This document shows, piece after piece, positions 26,760 to 38,691 of a stretch of DNA of 64,000 nt. The notes below the pieces were generated by a model. It ran no database searches, was not told the origin of the DNA, and was given only the letters and a program-made list of their open reading frames with translations. The DNA is from DATFTF01 sp963825175 (GTDB lineage: Bacteria; Acidobacteriota; Thermoanaerobaculia; UBA5066; Gp7-AA6), in NCBI GenBank assembly GCA_963825175.1, contig CAWGSA010000002.1:868001-932000 (forward strand). Direction: 5' to 3'. Numbering within the stretch: position 1 is the first letter of the stretch; each line of letters starts with the position of its first letter. The position numbers were made by a program, and so were the translations under genes.

Positions 26760-26972
26760 CTAGAGTCCGGCGGCGCGGCAGATGTCCAGGAAGTCGGGGG
26801 ACCGGCGAGCCTGTCGCTGGGCGCGCTCGAGGCTGCGGCGGATTCTTTCTTCGCTGCTCTCGCCCCACAGCCGGTCGACCAGGCCGGATCTCCAGACCAG
26901 CGCGGCCGCGGCGAAGGAGATCAGGAGAGTGCCGGCGCCGAGCCCACCGGCGAAGGTGTCTATTCGTGTCAT
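26760..26972 (-). CDS. Small single-pass membrane protein
   Basis: 70 residues from an ATG with AAAGGAG seven bases upstream. One membrane helix lies at about residues 9-27 (G-G-L-G-A-G-T-L-L-I-S-F-A-A-A-A-L-V-W). It is followed by a basic amphipathic tail with E-R-I-R-R-S-L-E-R-A-Q-R-Q-A-R-R and a lone Cys near the end. No family is recognised. It is divergent from the secreted protein at 27090 and upstream of the sensor kinase in the same direction. Confidence 0.5.
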   Translation of the reverse strand: MTRIDTFAGGLGAGTLLISFAAAALVWRSGLVDRLWGESSEERIRRSLERAQRQARRSPDFLDICRAAGL

Positions 26973-27089
26973 GTCGGTCTCCTTTCGGCCGACACCGTCC
27001 GGCATCGCCGGAGGCTTTTCGGCGTCTGCACGCCGGAATTGCAAGGGCCGTACCCGCGGTCGTGCCGGGCAGGGTAAGATCGGCCGTCC

Positions 27090-27764
27090 ATGCGAGTCCG
27101 CGTGTTCCTCGCCCTGGCGCTGCCGGCCGCCGTTGCGGCTTGGGCGGAGGCTTCCGTCCCGGGCACGCCCGTGACCCATGCTGCCGGTCTCGTCTCCGCC
27201 GCCCGGCTGGAGGCCGGGAGCGTCGCGGAATTCGCCTGGAGCGCGAGCGGATCCGCTCCCTTCGACGAGATGGAGCTCGTGCTCTCCTTGGACGGCGGGC
27301 GAACGTTTCCCCTTCGCGTGACAGGGGCTCTGGCTCCCGGGACAGAGCGCGTCACCTGGCGCGTTCCGGCGCTGTCGACCGATCACGCCCGTCTCGCGCT
27401 GCGCGCCGGCGTCGGCGAGGAAAGCGATGCGGAGGAAATCCTCTCCGTCAGCGACGAGTTCTCGATCGCGGCGACCTCGCGCCACCCGCTCGAAGAGCTC
27501 TTCCGCGTGCGCGGCGAATGGCGCACGCGCGAGGCCCTTGCGGCTTCCCCCGGTCCGCCGCTCGAGACGAGCCTGGGCGGCTCGCCGGAGGGAGAGATGC
27601 GGTCCGCGACTGAGCCGGAGCCGGCCGCCGCGCCCCCGAGGTTCCCCGCCGGGCCCGCCGCCACTGAGACGTCGACGGTCCGCCGCGCGGCGAGCGCCTC
27701 CGTGCTCCCGACCGCGTCCCGCGCCGACGCTCTTCGCCCGCTGGTCGTCCCTCTGCGGCAGTAG
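27090..27764 (+). CDS. Secreted protein of unknown function preceding a TonB receptor
   Basis: 224 residues with a signal peptide (A-L-A-L-P-A-A-V-A-A-W-A-E-A). A beta-sandwich-like part follows (residues about 35-130), including L-V-L-S-L-D-G-G-R-T-F-P-L-R-V-T and R-V-T-W-R-V-P. This resembles the open strands of BNR or fibronectin-like proteins. The C-terminal third is Pro/Ala-rich and probably disordered. It lies 51 bases before the TonB-dependent receptor and may be its surface or periplasmic partner. No family assigned. Confidence 0.5.
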   Translation: MRVRVFLALALPAAVAAWAEASVPGTPVTHAAGLVSAARLEAGSVAEFAWSASGSAPFDEMELVLSLDGGRTFPLRVTGALAPGTERVTWRVPALSTDHARLALRAGVGEESDAEEILSVSDEFSIAATSRHPLEELFRVRGEWRTREALAASPGPPLETSLGGSPEGEMRSATEPEPAAAPPRFPAGPAATETSTVRRAASASVLPTASRADALRPLVVPLRQ

Positions 27765-27815
27765 ACCTCCTTCCTCTCTCGATCCGTTCCGGTCGAAAAG
27801 AAGGAAGGAGGATTC

Positions 27816-29996
27816 ATGGTCGCAAAGACCATTCGGACGTGGGCGTCCGCCGGCTCCCTGCTGCTGGCGTTCGCCGGTTTGCTTCTCCTCCCCGGTCAGG
27901 TTCCAGCGCAGGACGCGGACACGGGCAAGAAGCCCGACGCAGCGCAACAGCCGCAGACACAGGTCAAGGAGGAGGTCGTCGTCTCCGCCGCCCGCGGCCC
28001 GGAGATCGAGACGGAGATTCCAGGACAGGCCACGGTCATTACCGGCGAGGAGCTGCGCAAGAAGAACGCGCGGACACTGGCCGACGCGCTCCAGGACGTC
28101 GTGGGCCTGGACACGGGAGGAGGCAGCGACAACGGTGCGCGGCTGCCCAACATCGGGATGTGGGGCTTGAAGGAGTTCGACGCTCTCCTGGTGATGGTCG
28201 ACGGCGTTCCGGTGGGCGGCCCCTTCAACCCGTCCCTCTCCCAGATCGACGTCGAAGACATCGATCGCATCGAGATCGTCAAGGGTCCGCAAGGCACGCT
28301 GTACGGCGTGTCGGCCTTCGCCGGCATGATCCAGGTGTTCACCCGGCCGTCGGCGGAGGGAACGGAAGTCCGATTTTCCGGCGGATCCTTCTCCGAGGGG
28401 AGCCTCTCCGCATCGCACAACTTCGCCCTGGGAAGCGCGAAGCTCCGTCTCTTCGGAAGCTTCGACCGCTCCAAGGGGTGGCAGGACCGCACCGACTCCA
28501 GGGATGACCGCGGCGGCTTGCGGCTGGACATGCCGGTGGGCAAGGGGGGCTCGTTCACCTTCACCTTCGACACGTTTCGCAACACGCAGTTCTTCGGCTC
28601 GCCGCTTCCGGTCGACCCGCCCACGGGCGAGACCGTTCCCGGATTCCGCGTCGACCGCAACTACGAAGCCGATGGCGCGCGACTGGACCACCGGGTCTAT
28701 GCCGCCAACACCCGGCTCGCGCTGCCTCTCTCCCGGGGGCTGGTCCTGGAGAACGTGCTCTCCTTCACACGCGACGACCAGATCTCGATCCGTACCTTCA
28801 TCGACGCAGTGGCGGACAACTCCGCCACGGCCGCGGGCGTGGCGTTGAAGCCGCGCGAGACCGACGTGTACGACGATCTCCACCTGGTCGCGAATCTCGA
28901 AGGGGCCGGCAAGCATCGGCTGGTCGGCGGCGCGGCGTTGACGTGGGGCCGCACCACGGCCGTCGGCACCGGGTTCGACATCGGGCTCCAGATCGACCCC
29001 GTCGTGGTGCCCAGCTTCGCCGACACGCCGACGGGCGACAATCGGTCCTTCCGGGACCGGCGAACGTTCTTCGGTCTGTACGTCAACGACGAATGGACCC
29101 CGTTCGATCGGCTGACGATCACGGGAGGGGCGCGGTATGACCGCGTGTCCGAGACCCTGTTCGCGCAAGGACAGGAAGTGGGCGCTCCCGAGCCCGATGT
29201 CACGAACGACTCGAAGTCCGACGGGCAGTGGTCCGGGGGCGTCTCCGCGCTCGGACGCATCGTGCGCGACGGCACCGGAGCGCTCAACGAGCTCAACGTG
29301 TACGTCGCGGCGAAGTCCGCGTTCAAACCCGCGGCGCCGAATCTGACCGAGGCCGAGAGCGCGAGGATCCTGGACCCTGAGCGAACCAGAAGCCTGGAGA
29401 CCGGCGTGAAGACGCGCTGGCTCGACGGCCAGCTCTCGTTCGATCTCTCTCTTTTCCACATGATTTTCGAAAACCTCGTCGTCTCGATCGTCGGGCAGGA
29501 CGGGAATCCCGAGCTCATCAACGCCGGCAGCGAGCGATTTCAGGGGATGGAAGTCGAGGCCGGCTATCGTCCGAAGGCGCTTCCCGACTTCCATGTGGGA
29601 GCGGGCTACGCGCACCACGACGCCCGCTACATCCGGTTCAGCTTCATCGATCCGGACAACGGTCTGACCGTCGCCGACGGCCAGAGACTGGAGCTGGTGC
29701 CGCGGGACGTCTGGAACGTCCAAGCCGGGTACCTGCCGGCCTCCGGAGTCGGGGCCTGGGCGGCGCTGCGCCACCAGGGCCGGCGCCCGTTCGACAAGAT
29801 CAACGAAGCGTATATGGAGCCGTTTGACGAGTGGGACGCCGGCGTCTCCTGGGCCTTTTCCAAAGCACGCGTGTCGGTGACGGGACGTAACCTCTCCGAC
29901 AGCCGCCATTTCGTGGCCGAGAGCGAGATCGGCGACGCCCAGCTCTACGTCGCGCCTCCGCGGCGGTTCACCGCGGAGCTCTCCTTGAGGTTCTGA
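27816..29996 (+). CDS. TonB-dependent outer-membrane receptor
   Basis: 726 residues. Signal peptide to about residue 32, then an extended region ending E-E-V-V-V-S-A-A-R, the TonB-box position. The plug has V-I-T-G-E-E-L-R-K-K-N-A-R-T-L-A-D-A-L, then I-D-R-I-E-I-V-K-G-P-Q-G-T-L-Y-G. A 22-strand barrel ends in R-F-T-A-E-L-S-L-R-F with a C-terminal Phe. GAAGGAGG precedes the ATG. It imports an unknown ligand (siderophore, cobalamin or glycan) using TonB energy. No siderophore or vitamin gene is adjacent, so the substrate is left open. Confidence 0.92.
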   Translation: MVAKTIRTWASAGSLLLAFAGLLLLPGQVPAQDADTGKKPDAAQQPQTQVKEEVVVSAARGPEIETEIPGQATVITGEELRKKNARTLADALQDVVGLDTGGGSDNGARLPNIGMWGLKEFDALLVMVDGVPVGGPFNPSLSQIDVEDIDRIEIVKGPQGTLYGVSAFAGMIQVFTRPSAEGTEVRFSGGSFSEGSLSASHNFALGSAKLRLFGSFDRSKGWQDRTDSRDDRGGLRLDMPVGKGGSFTFTFDTFRNTQFFGSPLPVDPPTGETVPGFRVDRNYEADGARLDHRVYAANTRLALPLSRGLVLENVLSFTRDDQISIRTFIDAVADNSATAAGVALKPRETDVYDDLHLVANLEGAGKHRLVGGAALTWGRTTAVGTGFDIGLQIDPVVVPSFADTPTGDNRSFRDRRTFFGLYVNDEWTPFDRLTITGGARYDRVSETLFAQGQEVGAPEPDVTNDSKSDGQWSGGVSALGRIVRDGTGALNELNVYVAAKSAFKPAAPNLTEAESARILDPERTRSLETGVKTRWLDGQLSFDLSLFHMIFENLVVSIVGQDGNPELINAGSERFQGMEVEAGYRPKALPDFHVGAGYAHHDARYIRFSFIDPDNGLTVADGQRLELVPRDVWNVQAGYLPASGVGAWAALRHQGRRPFDKINEAYMEPFDEWDAGVSWAFSKARVSVTGRNLSDSRHFVAESEIGDAQLYVAPPRRFTAELSLRF

Positions 29997-30030
29997 CCGT
30001 CGCTTCCGCTCGTCCCTCTACTGCCGCGTC

Positions 30031-30051
30031 GGGCGGCCGCAAGGGCCGCCC
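30031..30051. repeat. REP-like palindromic element between convergent genes
   Basis: gggcggcc-gcaag-ggccgccc is a perfect 8-bp stem flanked by ccctac, a form seen as dispersed palindromic repeats in several phyla. It lies between the convergent ends of the receptor and the ATPase and may also stop transcription in both directions. Confidence 0.5.
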
Positions 30052-30082
30052 CTACGGCACGAATCTTGGGCCCGGGCTCGCG

Positions 30083-32631
<2,549 letters not shown>

Positions 32632-32635
<4 letters not shown>

Positions 32636-33090
32636 CGCCTCGGTCTCGAAGGAGACTCGACCACCAGGACCGGCACACGCGAGCGGTGGAGGATCTCCAG
32701 CGTGGTGCTGCCCAGGAGGGCCAGCCGCAGGGCGCCGCGGCCGCGGCTTCCCACGACGATGATGTCGTAGCCGCGCTGCGCCGTTTGCGCGATGGCGCGG
32801 GCCGGCCACCCCTCGAGAAGGAGCGTCCGGGCTCCCGCCGCGAGCCGTCGCACCGCCTCCAGGCGCTTTTCATAGTGCGCGGCCAGGCCGCGCCGGAGGT
32901 CTCGGGGAGCCAGACGCACCAGGTCTCCCCGGTCTTCTTGGATCGCGGCCTTCAAATCGGAGGAGGGGCGCACGTGCGCGATCGTGACGAGGCCGCCGGT
33001 CCTTCTCGCCAGCGCCGCCGCGGCCCGGAGCGCCCGCCGCGAAGGCGCCGAAAAGTCGACGGCCACGAGGATGCGAAGCTTCTTTCTCAT
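32632..33090 (-). CDS. Universal stress protein, ATP-binding type
   Basis: 152 residues, single Usp domain: I-L-V-A-V-D-F-S-A-P-S at the start. At the end G-S-R-G-R-G-A-L-R-L-A-L-L-G-S-T fits the ATP-binding G-x-x-G-x9-G-[ST] pattern, followed by V-P-V-L-V-V. It lies 34 bases after a CBS protein gene and overlaps the ATPase start, so it may be a nucleotide-sensing partner of that operon. Confidence 0.88.
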
Positions 33091-33124
33091 GGCTCCTCCC
33101 GCCGTGCCGCCGCAGCGGGGCCGT

Positions 33125-33604
33125 CTATGCCGACTGCTTGTTGGGATCCCGGCTGGGCTCGCGAATGGCCAGAAGCGCCTCGACCACCATCCGGTGAATG
33201 TCGTCGGCGCCGCGTGCGGAGAGGCGCCCTTCGGTGGCTCCGGCAGCGACGTCGTTGACCGAAACGATCCCGACCAGGCATCCCCGGCCGTCGACGACCG
33301 GAAGGCGGCGAACCTGCCGTCTCGCCATGGTCATCAGCGCCGACTCGATCTCGTCCGACGGCTTGCAGACGAAGGGGTGCGGGCTCATGACCTCCCGGAC
33401 CCGCATGTCTCCCGGGAAGCGGTTCTTGCGGGCCACGGCCATGCAGATGTCGCGGTCGGTCAGCACGCCGGCCGGCCGGCCGTCGGAGTCGAGAACCGGC
33501 AGCGCGCCGCAATCGTGGTCCCACATGGTCTGGGCCGCCTGCGCCAGAGTCGCGTCGGGCGTGCACGAGCGGGCGGGAGTCGTCATCACATCCTGGACTC
33601 TCAT
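33125..33604 (-). CDS. CBS-pair protein A
   Basis: About 159 residues from an ATG with AGGAGG seven bases upstream (an ATG at 33628 is also open). Two CBS motifs: V-M-T-T-P-A-R-S-C-T-P-D-A-T-L with G-V-L-T-D-R-D-I-C, then V-M-S-P-H-P-F-V-C-K-P-S-D with G-I-V-S-V-N-D-V-A. CBS pairs bind adenine nucleotides. It is one of three similar minus-strand paralogs here, and the first gene of the Usp/ATPase operon. Confidence 0.85.
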   Translation of the reverse strand: MRVQDVMTTPARSCTPDATLAQAAQTMWDHDCGALPVLDSDGRPAGVLTDRDICMAVARKNRFPGDMRVREVMSPHPFVCKPSDEIESALMTMARRQVRRLPVVDGRGCLVGIVSVNDVAAGATEGRLSARGADDIHRMVVEALLAIREPSRDPNKQSA

Positions 33605-33736
33605 GACCAACCTCCTGAACGGCTCCATCGTCTCGCGGCTCGCCGGCTCGTGCCTGATGAGAACACATCAGCAATCCGGTGATCCGGCGATCGGAGATCG
33701 GGTGATCCGCGACTCCGGATCAGGGCCGATGGCGCT

Positions 33737-36475
33737 TCAATACGCGATCCGCCGCGACGGCGGCAGAATCGGCCGCCTCCCGATCCGGACGCGTGCGTCG
33801 ACGACGCGGGCGCCGCGCGCGAGCACCTTGACCGGATTCAAGTCCATCTCCCTCACCTCGGGACAGTGCTCGACCAGCGCGGAGGTGCGCAGGAGCAGAT
33901 CCTTCAGAGCGCTCTCGTCCGCCGGCGCCGCGCCGCGGTAGCCCCGCAGCAGGGCCGTGCCCTTGACCTCGTCGAGCATTGCGGCGACGTCGATGTCGGT
34001 CAACGGGTGCAGCCGGAACGCCACGTCGGCCACGAGCTCGACGAGAATTCCGCCGCTCCCGTATAGAACGACGGGACCGAACGTGGAGTCCTGCGTCACT
34101 CCGACGATGACCTCGACGCCTCCGGGGACCATGGCCTGAACCAGAAAATCCGTCAGCCCGGAGCCGAGCCGCTTCTGAAGGTCGCGACAGGCGGCGGCCA
34201 CGGCGGCCTCGTCCTTGAGCCCCAGCAGAACGCCCCCGACTTCGGTCTTGTGAAGGATGGCCGGCCCGACGGCCTTGAGGGCGACCGGGAATCCCAGTTT
34301 TCTGGCCGCCGCGACGGCGGCATTTTCGTCGGAAGCGACCTCGATGGCCGCCACCGGAATGCCAAACGCGGTCAACAGCTCCTGGACGTCCGCGGGCCCC
34401 AGCCAACCTCCACCCGCAGCCAGCGCACGATCGACGATGGAGCGTGCGCGGGCGACGTGGAGATCCTCGAAGGTCGGCGTTTCCCCGGGAGGCTCGGACC
34501 GCCACTCCCCGTAGGCCGCGGCCCGCGCGAGCGCGACCGCCGCCGATTCCGGGAACGGGTAACAGGGGATCGTCGCCAGCGCGGGCGGCGTTCCTTTCGC
34601 GCTCATGAAGGTGCCGAGGACCGGCTTGCGCGCTCCCTTGGCCCCTTCCACGATGGCCGTGGCCACGGCGTCGGGGTTCGTGGCGATCGGCGGGATGAAG
34701 ATCACCAGGACGCTGTCGAGCTTGTCCTCCGACAACAGAATCTTCAGGGCCTTGCGGTAGTGCTCGGGCGGAGCGGCCGCCAGCATGTCGACAGGGTTGC
34801 CCACGCTCGCTGCCGCGGGCAGGAAGGCGCGCAGCTTGGCCGCGGTCGCCGGGGAGAGAGGCGGAAGCTCCAGGCCCAGGGCCTCGCAGGAATCCGCCGC
34901 CAGGATTCCCGGTCCGCCGGCATTGGTCAGGATGCCCACGCGGCGGCCGCGCGGAATGGGCTGGTGCGCGAGCAGCATCGCGACGTCGAAGAGCTCCTCC
35001 AGCGTGCCGGTGCGGATCACGCCGGCCTGCCGGAACAGGGCGTCCACCACCGGATCGGCCTCCGCCAGCGCTCCGGTGTGCGACGACGCGGCCCGCGATC
35101 CGGCCCGCGAGCGCCCGGCCTTGACCGCGATGATGGGCTTCTTGCGCGCCACGCGGCGCGCGATCTGCGAGAAGCGGACCGGGTTTCCGAAACTCTCCAG
35201 GTACAGGAGGATCACGTCGGTGCGGGGGTCCTCGGCCCAGTACTGGATGAGATCGTTGCCCGAGACGTCGGCCTTGTTGCCCACGGACACGAACGTCGAG
35301 ATGCCGAGGTTCAACTTCGAGGCGTAGTCGAGAAGGGCGAGGCCGAGCGCACCGCTCTGGGTGGAGAGCGCCACGCGGCCGGCCGGCGGATAGATCGGAG
35401 CGAACGTGGCGTCGAGGCAGACGTCGGGATCGGTGTTGACCAGCCCCATGCAGTTGGGTCCGACCATCCGGATGCCCGCGGCCCGGATCTTCTCGACCAG
35501 CGCGGCCTCGCGCCGCCGGCCCTCCTCGCCGGTCTCCGAGAAGCCGGCGGTGATGACGACGATCGCCTTCACGCCCTTGGCCACGCACTCGTCGATGGCC
35601 GTTGCGACCTTGTCCGCGGGGATGGAGATCACGACGAGGTCGACCGGGCCGGGGACGGCCGAGAGGTTCGGGAAGCAGGCGATGCCGAGAATCTCCCGGG
35701 CCTTGGGGTTGATCGGCAGGACCTTCCCCCGGAAGCCGTTGGACACCAGGTTGTAGAAGATCTCCGCGCCGATCTTTCCGCGCTCGCGGCTGGCCCCGAT
35801 GACCGCGACGACTTCCGGCTCGAACAGGAGCTTCATCGACGCGGCGGCCGCCATCTCCGAGCGCTCGGCCGAGCGCTCCTCGTACGCCAGCGTGGGGGTG
35901 AGCTCGAGGACGATGCGCTCGACGCCTTCCTCGATGCGCCGCCGCGTCGTGTCGAATCCGCAGTTGCGAAACACGTCGATCATGCGCCGGTTGTGGCCCA
36001 GGACCTCGGCTTCGAAGATGGTGATCCGGTGCGCGCGGGCGATCTCCGCCAGGCGCTCGAGGAGCCGCGTGCCGACCCCCTGGCCCTGGAGCGCGTCTTC
36101 CACCGTGAAGGCGACCTCGGCCCGCTCGGGCCGGCGGGGGTCGCGGAAATAGTGGGCCACCGCCACGATCCGGCCGGCGGCCTCTCCCACCAGGGCGAAA
36201 AGACTGTCGTAGTCCACCCGGCAGAAGCTCGCCGCCCGTTCCGCGTCGACGTTGGGGACCGAAAAGAAACGGAAGTACAGGCTGTCGGGCGAGAGGCGCT
36301 TGTAGAACGCGAGCAGGGCCGGCGCGTCCGCCGGGCGGATCGGCCGCAGGCGGAGGGTGGATCCCGAGCGCAGCACGACGTCGCGCTCCTCGTGGGCCGG
36401 GTAAGCGGGCTCCGCGGCGGTCAGCAGGGCGGGGGACGGGGTCTTGATCGGCACGGTGGGAACCTCCCGCGTCAC
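33737..36475 (-). CDS. GNAT acetyltransferase fused to NDP-forming acyl-CoA synthetase (Pat-like)
   Basis: 912 residues from a GTG. Residues about 40-195 are a GNAT domain with L-Q-G-Q-G-V-G-T-R-L-L. Residues about 215-690 hold the CoA-binding part (V-V-A-V-I-G-A-S-R, V-V-I-T-A-G-F-S-E-T-G) and the succinyl-CoA-ligase-like parts. The last ~220 residues are an ATP-grasp domain (G-F-P-V-A-L-K-A-V, G-G-V-L-L-G-L). This layout matches protein acetyltransferases of the Pat/YfiQ group, although there the order is usually reversed, with GNAT at the C-terminus. The intact synthetase and ATP-grasp motifs suggest it may also make acyl-CoA. It is surrounded by CBS and Usp genes. Confidence 0.85.
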   Translation of the reverse strand: MTREVPTVPIKTPSPALLTAAEPAYPAHEERDVVLRSGSTLRLRPIRPADAPALLAFYKRLSPDSLYFRFFSVPNVDAERAASFCRVDYDSLFALVGEAAGRIVAVAHYFRDPRRPERAEVAFTVEDALQGQGVGTRLLERLAEIARAHRITIFEAEVLGHNRRMIDVFRNCGFDTTRRRIEEGVERIVLELTPTLAYEERSAERSEMAAAASMKLLFEPEVVAVIGASRERGKIGAEIFYNLVSNGFRGKVLPINPKAREILGIACFPNLSAVPGPVDLVVISIPADKVATAIDECVAKGVKAIVVITAGFSETGEEGRRREAALVEKIRAAGIRMVGPNCMGLVNTDPDVCLDATFAPIYPPAGRVALSTQSGALGLALLDYASKLNLGISTFVSVGNKADVSGNDLIQYWAEDPRTDVILLYLESFGNPVRFSQIARRVARKKPIIAVKAGRSRAGSRAASSHTGALAEADPVVDALFRQAGVIRTGTLEELFDVAMLLAHQPIPRGRRVGILTNAGGPGILAADSCEALGLELPPLSPATAAKLRAFLPAAASVGNPVDMLAAAPPEHYRKALKILLSEDKLDSVLVIFIPPIATNPDAVATAIVEGAKGARKPVLGTFMSAKGTPPALATIPCYPFPESAAVALARAAAYGEWRSEPPGETPTFEDLHVARARSIVDRALAAGGGWLGPADVQELLTAFGIPVAAIEVASDENAAVAAARKLGFPVALKAVGPAILHKTEVGGVLLGLKDEAAVAAACRDLQKRLGSGLTDFLVQAMVPGGVEVIVGVTQDSTFGPVVLYGSGGILVELVADVAFRLHPLTDIDVAAMLDEVKGTALLRGYRGAAPADESALKDLLLRTSALVEHCPEVREMDLNPVKVLARGARVVDARVRIGRRPILPPSRRIAY

Positions 36476-36551
36476 CTTCTCCCGGCGGGGAGCGGGCTCT
36501 CTGATTCGAATGAATCATACCCTTCGCCGCGGGCGCGGACGTCGAGTCTCT

Positions 36552-37049
36552 TCAGAGCGCCTGGATCAGAGCCGTCACGTCCGCCGGCAGTGCCGCCGGC
36601 ACCGGATAGCGGTGCTCGCAGATCGATTGGAGGGTGTGGACGACGTCGGCGTAGGACACGCCGGTCGTCTCGCCCGTCTCTTCGGCGCGGAGAATGACGT
36701 CGTTGATGGAGAGGATGCCCGTGAGCCCGCCCTCCGCGTCGATCACCGGCAGACGCCGGAGACGCTTCTCCCTCATCATGGCGAGGGCCGCCCGGACGTT
36801 GGCCTCGGGCCGGCAGGAGCACACCGTGCGGCTCATGGCCTCTGCGACGCGCATCTGCGAAGGCAGCCGGTCCTGCTCCGCCAGGGCCACGCAGATGTCC
36901 CGATCGGTGATGACCCCCACCGTTCTCCCGCCGGCGACGACAGGAAGGATTCCCGAGTCGATGTGCCTCAGGGTTCGCCCGGCCTCTGCCAGCGTGGTCT
37001 CCGGCGAGCAGCTCTCCACGTCGCCGGTCATGACGTTCTCGACTCTCAT
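36552..37049 (-). CDS. CBS-pair protein B
   Basis: 165 residues. M-R-V-E-N-V-M-T-G-D-V-E-S-C-S-P-E and V-G-V-I-T-D-R-D-I-C make the first CBS; A-M-S-R-T-V-C-S-C-R-P-E and G-I-L-S-I-N-D-V-I the second. A C-terminal helix ends in P-A-D-V-T-A-L-I-Q-A-L. GGGAGCC precedes the ATG. It lies between CBS protein C and the Pat-like gene, all on the same strand. Confidence 0.85.
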   Translation of the reverse strand: MRVENVMTGDVESCSPETTLAEAGRTLRHIDSGILPVVAGGRTVGVITDRDICVALAEQDRLPSQMRVAEAMSRTVCSCRPEANVRAALAMMREKRLRRLPVIDAEGGLTGILSINDVILRAEETGETTGVSYADVVHTLQSICEHRYPVPAALPADVTALIQAL

Positions 37050-37076
37050 GGCTCCCTCCGGAAGGCGCGCGAGCGC

Positions 37077-37511
37077 TCAGACGCTGCCGCAGATGCTCCG
37101 ATAGGCCGCGATGGCCTCGGGGTCGGAAAGCGCGTGCGCCGTCCCCACTCTCCCCAGGACGTCGTCGACCGACAGGATGCCGACCAGCTTCTCGGTCCGG
37201 TCGAGCACGGGAAGGCGGCGCACATGGTGGCGCTGCATGATCTCGAGGGCGCAGCCGAGGTCGTCGTCTTCATGGCAGACATGGAGAGCGTCGCTCATGA
37301 CGTCGGCGACAGGAAGATCCGACGGCAAGCATTGTGCCGCGCCAAGGCCCACGCAGATGTCGCGGTCGGTGATCATGCCGACGGTGCGGCCCTGCAGGAC
37401 GACCGGCAGAGTGCCGCAGCCGGCCTCGGCCATGAGAACAGCCGCCGCCCCGAGCGTCGTCTTGGGCGTGCAGCACACGGGGTGGCGGGTCATCACCTGA
37501 GCGACTCTCAT
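37077..37511 (-). CDS. CBS-pair protein C
   Basis: 144 residues, with the same opening as its two paralogs (M-R-V-A-Q-V-M-T-R-H-P-V-C-C-T-P-K). G-M-I-T-D-R-D-I-C is in the first CBS, G-I-L-S-V-D-D-V-L in the second. All three keep a Cys just before the x-P-[DEK] turn in CBS1 and another in CBS2. The gene is divergent from the tandem Usp gene at 37662; the 150 bases between must hold both promoters. Confidence 0.85.
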   Translation of the reverse strand: MRVAQVMTRHPVCCTPKTTLGAAAVLMAEAGCGTLPVVLQGRTVGMITDRDICVGLGAAQCLPSDLPVADVMSDALHVCHEDDDLGCALEIMQRHHVRRLPVLDRTEKLVGILSVDDVLGRVGTAHALSDPEAIAAYRSICGSV

Positions 37512-37661
37512 GGCTCATCTTGGTCTCTGGAGGCCCGCCGCCGCGAGATCCAAAGGCATCAACCGGAGTCGCTTCGAGACTGATGCGTTTGACTCATTTC
37601 ACCCGGCCCCGGGTTCGGAGAGCATCGTTTCGGAGGCCGGGCGCCAACGCCCGGTTGGAAC

Positions 37662-38639
37662 ATGGCCAACGCGACAAACCGCCAATTGAGAGTCCTTCTT
37701 CCCATGAAGCCCAAGGATGACGTCGGCGAAGTGGAGCGGCTGCTGAGCGCCCTGCTCCCGCCGGAGGCGACCCACTTGAGGCGGCTCTATGTCCACCGCC
37801 CGGTCGAGGCGGACGTATTCATTCCGGAGACCTATCCCCGCCTGCCGGAGATCGCCCAGCTCGAGTTCGATGCGGAAAACGCCACGCGCGTCGAGACGGA
37901 GCACGAGATGCGGCCGCTGGCGGCCGACGGCTTCGCCGTCAGCGCCGAAGTCGTTCGCGGGAATCCCACCGAGGAGATCCTGCGGGAGGCGAGCTTCTGG
38001 CGCTCCGACCTGGTGGTCGCGCGGACCCGCAGCGCGGCGGCTCAGGACCGCAAGATCGGGGGGATGGCCGCGGCCCTCCTCCATCACGCGACCTGCGGCG
38101 TGCTGCTGCATCGGGAGCTGCCCGCGGACTACCGCATCCGCCGCATCCTGATCCCGACCGATTTCTCCCGCGCCTCGCGGGAAAGCGCCGACTGGGGCCT
38201 GGCACTGGCCGACCTCACCGGAGCCCAGCCCTATCTGCTGCACGTGATCGCCCGATGGAACAATCGGCACGGCATCCACCAGGACGAGCTGCTGCGCCTG
38301 GCCACCGAGGAGCTCGAGCGCTGGCGCGCCCGGGTCAGTCCCATTCTGCCGCGGCCCGTGGAGCAGGCCCAGGTCATCGAGGCGGCCACTCCGGCGGAAG
38401 GGATTCTTTCCTTCGCCCGGGAAAAGGAGTGCGACCTGACCGTCGTCTCGGCCACCGGGATGTCGGCGGTTCGCGCCGTTCTGCTCGGATCCAACACGCG
38501 CAAGGTCGTTCGAGCCAGCGCCTGTCCGATTCTGGTCCTTCCCACGTCCAACCGCGTGCAGGTGGAGAGCTTCCTGGAGAGGGCCCGGGCCGGCAGGGCA
38601 TCGCTGGCGGCGGCCGGGAAGGCCATGGCCGGATCGTGA
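37662..38639 (+). CDS. Tandem universal stress protein (two Usp domains)
   Basis: 325 residues. The first domain (residues 1-155) is degenerate and lacks the ATP loop. The second starts I-R-R-I-L-I-P-T-D-F-S-R-A-S and ends with S-A-T-G-M-S-A-V-R-A-V-L-L-G-S-N-T, close to the ATP-binding consensus. It ends with a short basic tail. It heads a plus-strand group with a CBS protein, a phosphatase-like protein and another Usp. Tandem Usps are typical of dormancy and hypoxia regulons. Confidence 0.82.
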   Translation: MANATNRQLRVLLPMKPKDDVGEVERLLSALLPPEATHLRRLYVHRPVEADVFIPETYPRLPEIAQLEFDAENATRVETEHEMRPLAADGFAVSAEVVRGNPTEEILREASFWRSDLVVARTRSAAAQDRKIGGMAAALLHHATCGVLLHRELPADYRIRRILIPTDFSRASRESADWGLALADLTGAQPYLLHVIARWNNRHGIHQDELLRLATEELERWRARVSPILPRPVEQAQVIEAATPAEGILSFAREKECDLTVVSATGMSAVRAVLLGSNTRKVVRASACPILVLPTSNRVQVESFLERARAGRASLAAAGKAMAGS

Positions 38640-38691
38640 TGAATCGCGACACACATTCGGACGGAAAAGCCGTCGGAGGAGGACAACGATC

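Noticed and set aside
26760..29909. A 1049-codon open frame on the minus strand opposite the TonB receptor
   Set aside because: It is a GC-rich antisense frame with no domain. The plus-strand receptor has full family motifs, and only the last 70 codons of the minus frame form a believable gene.
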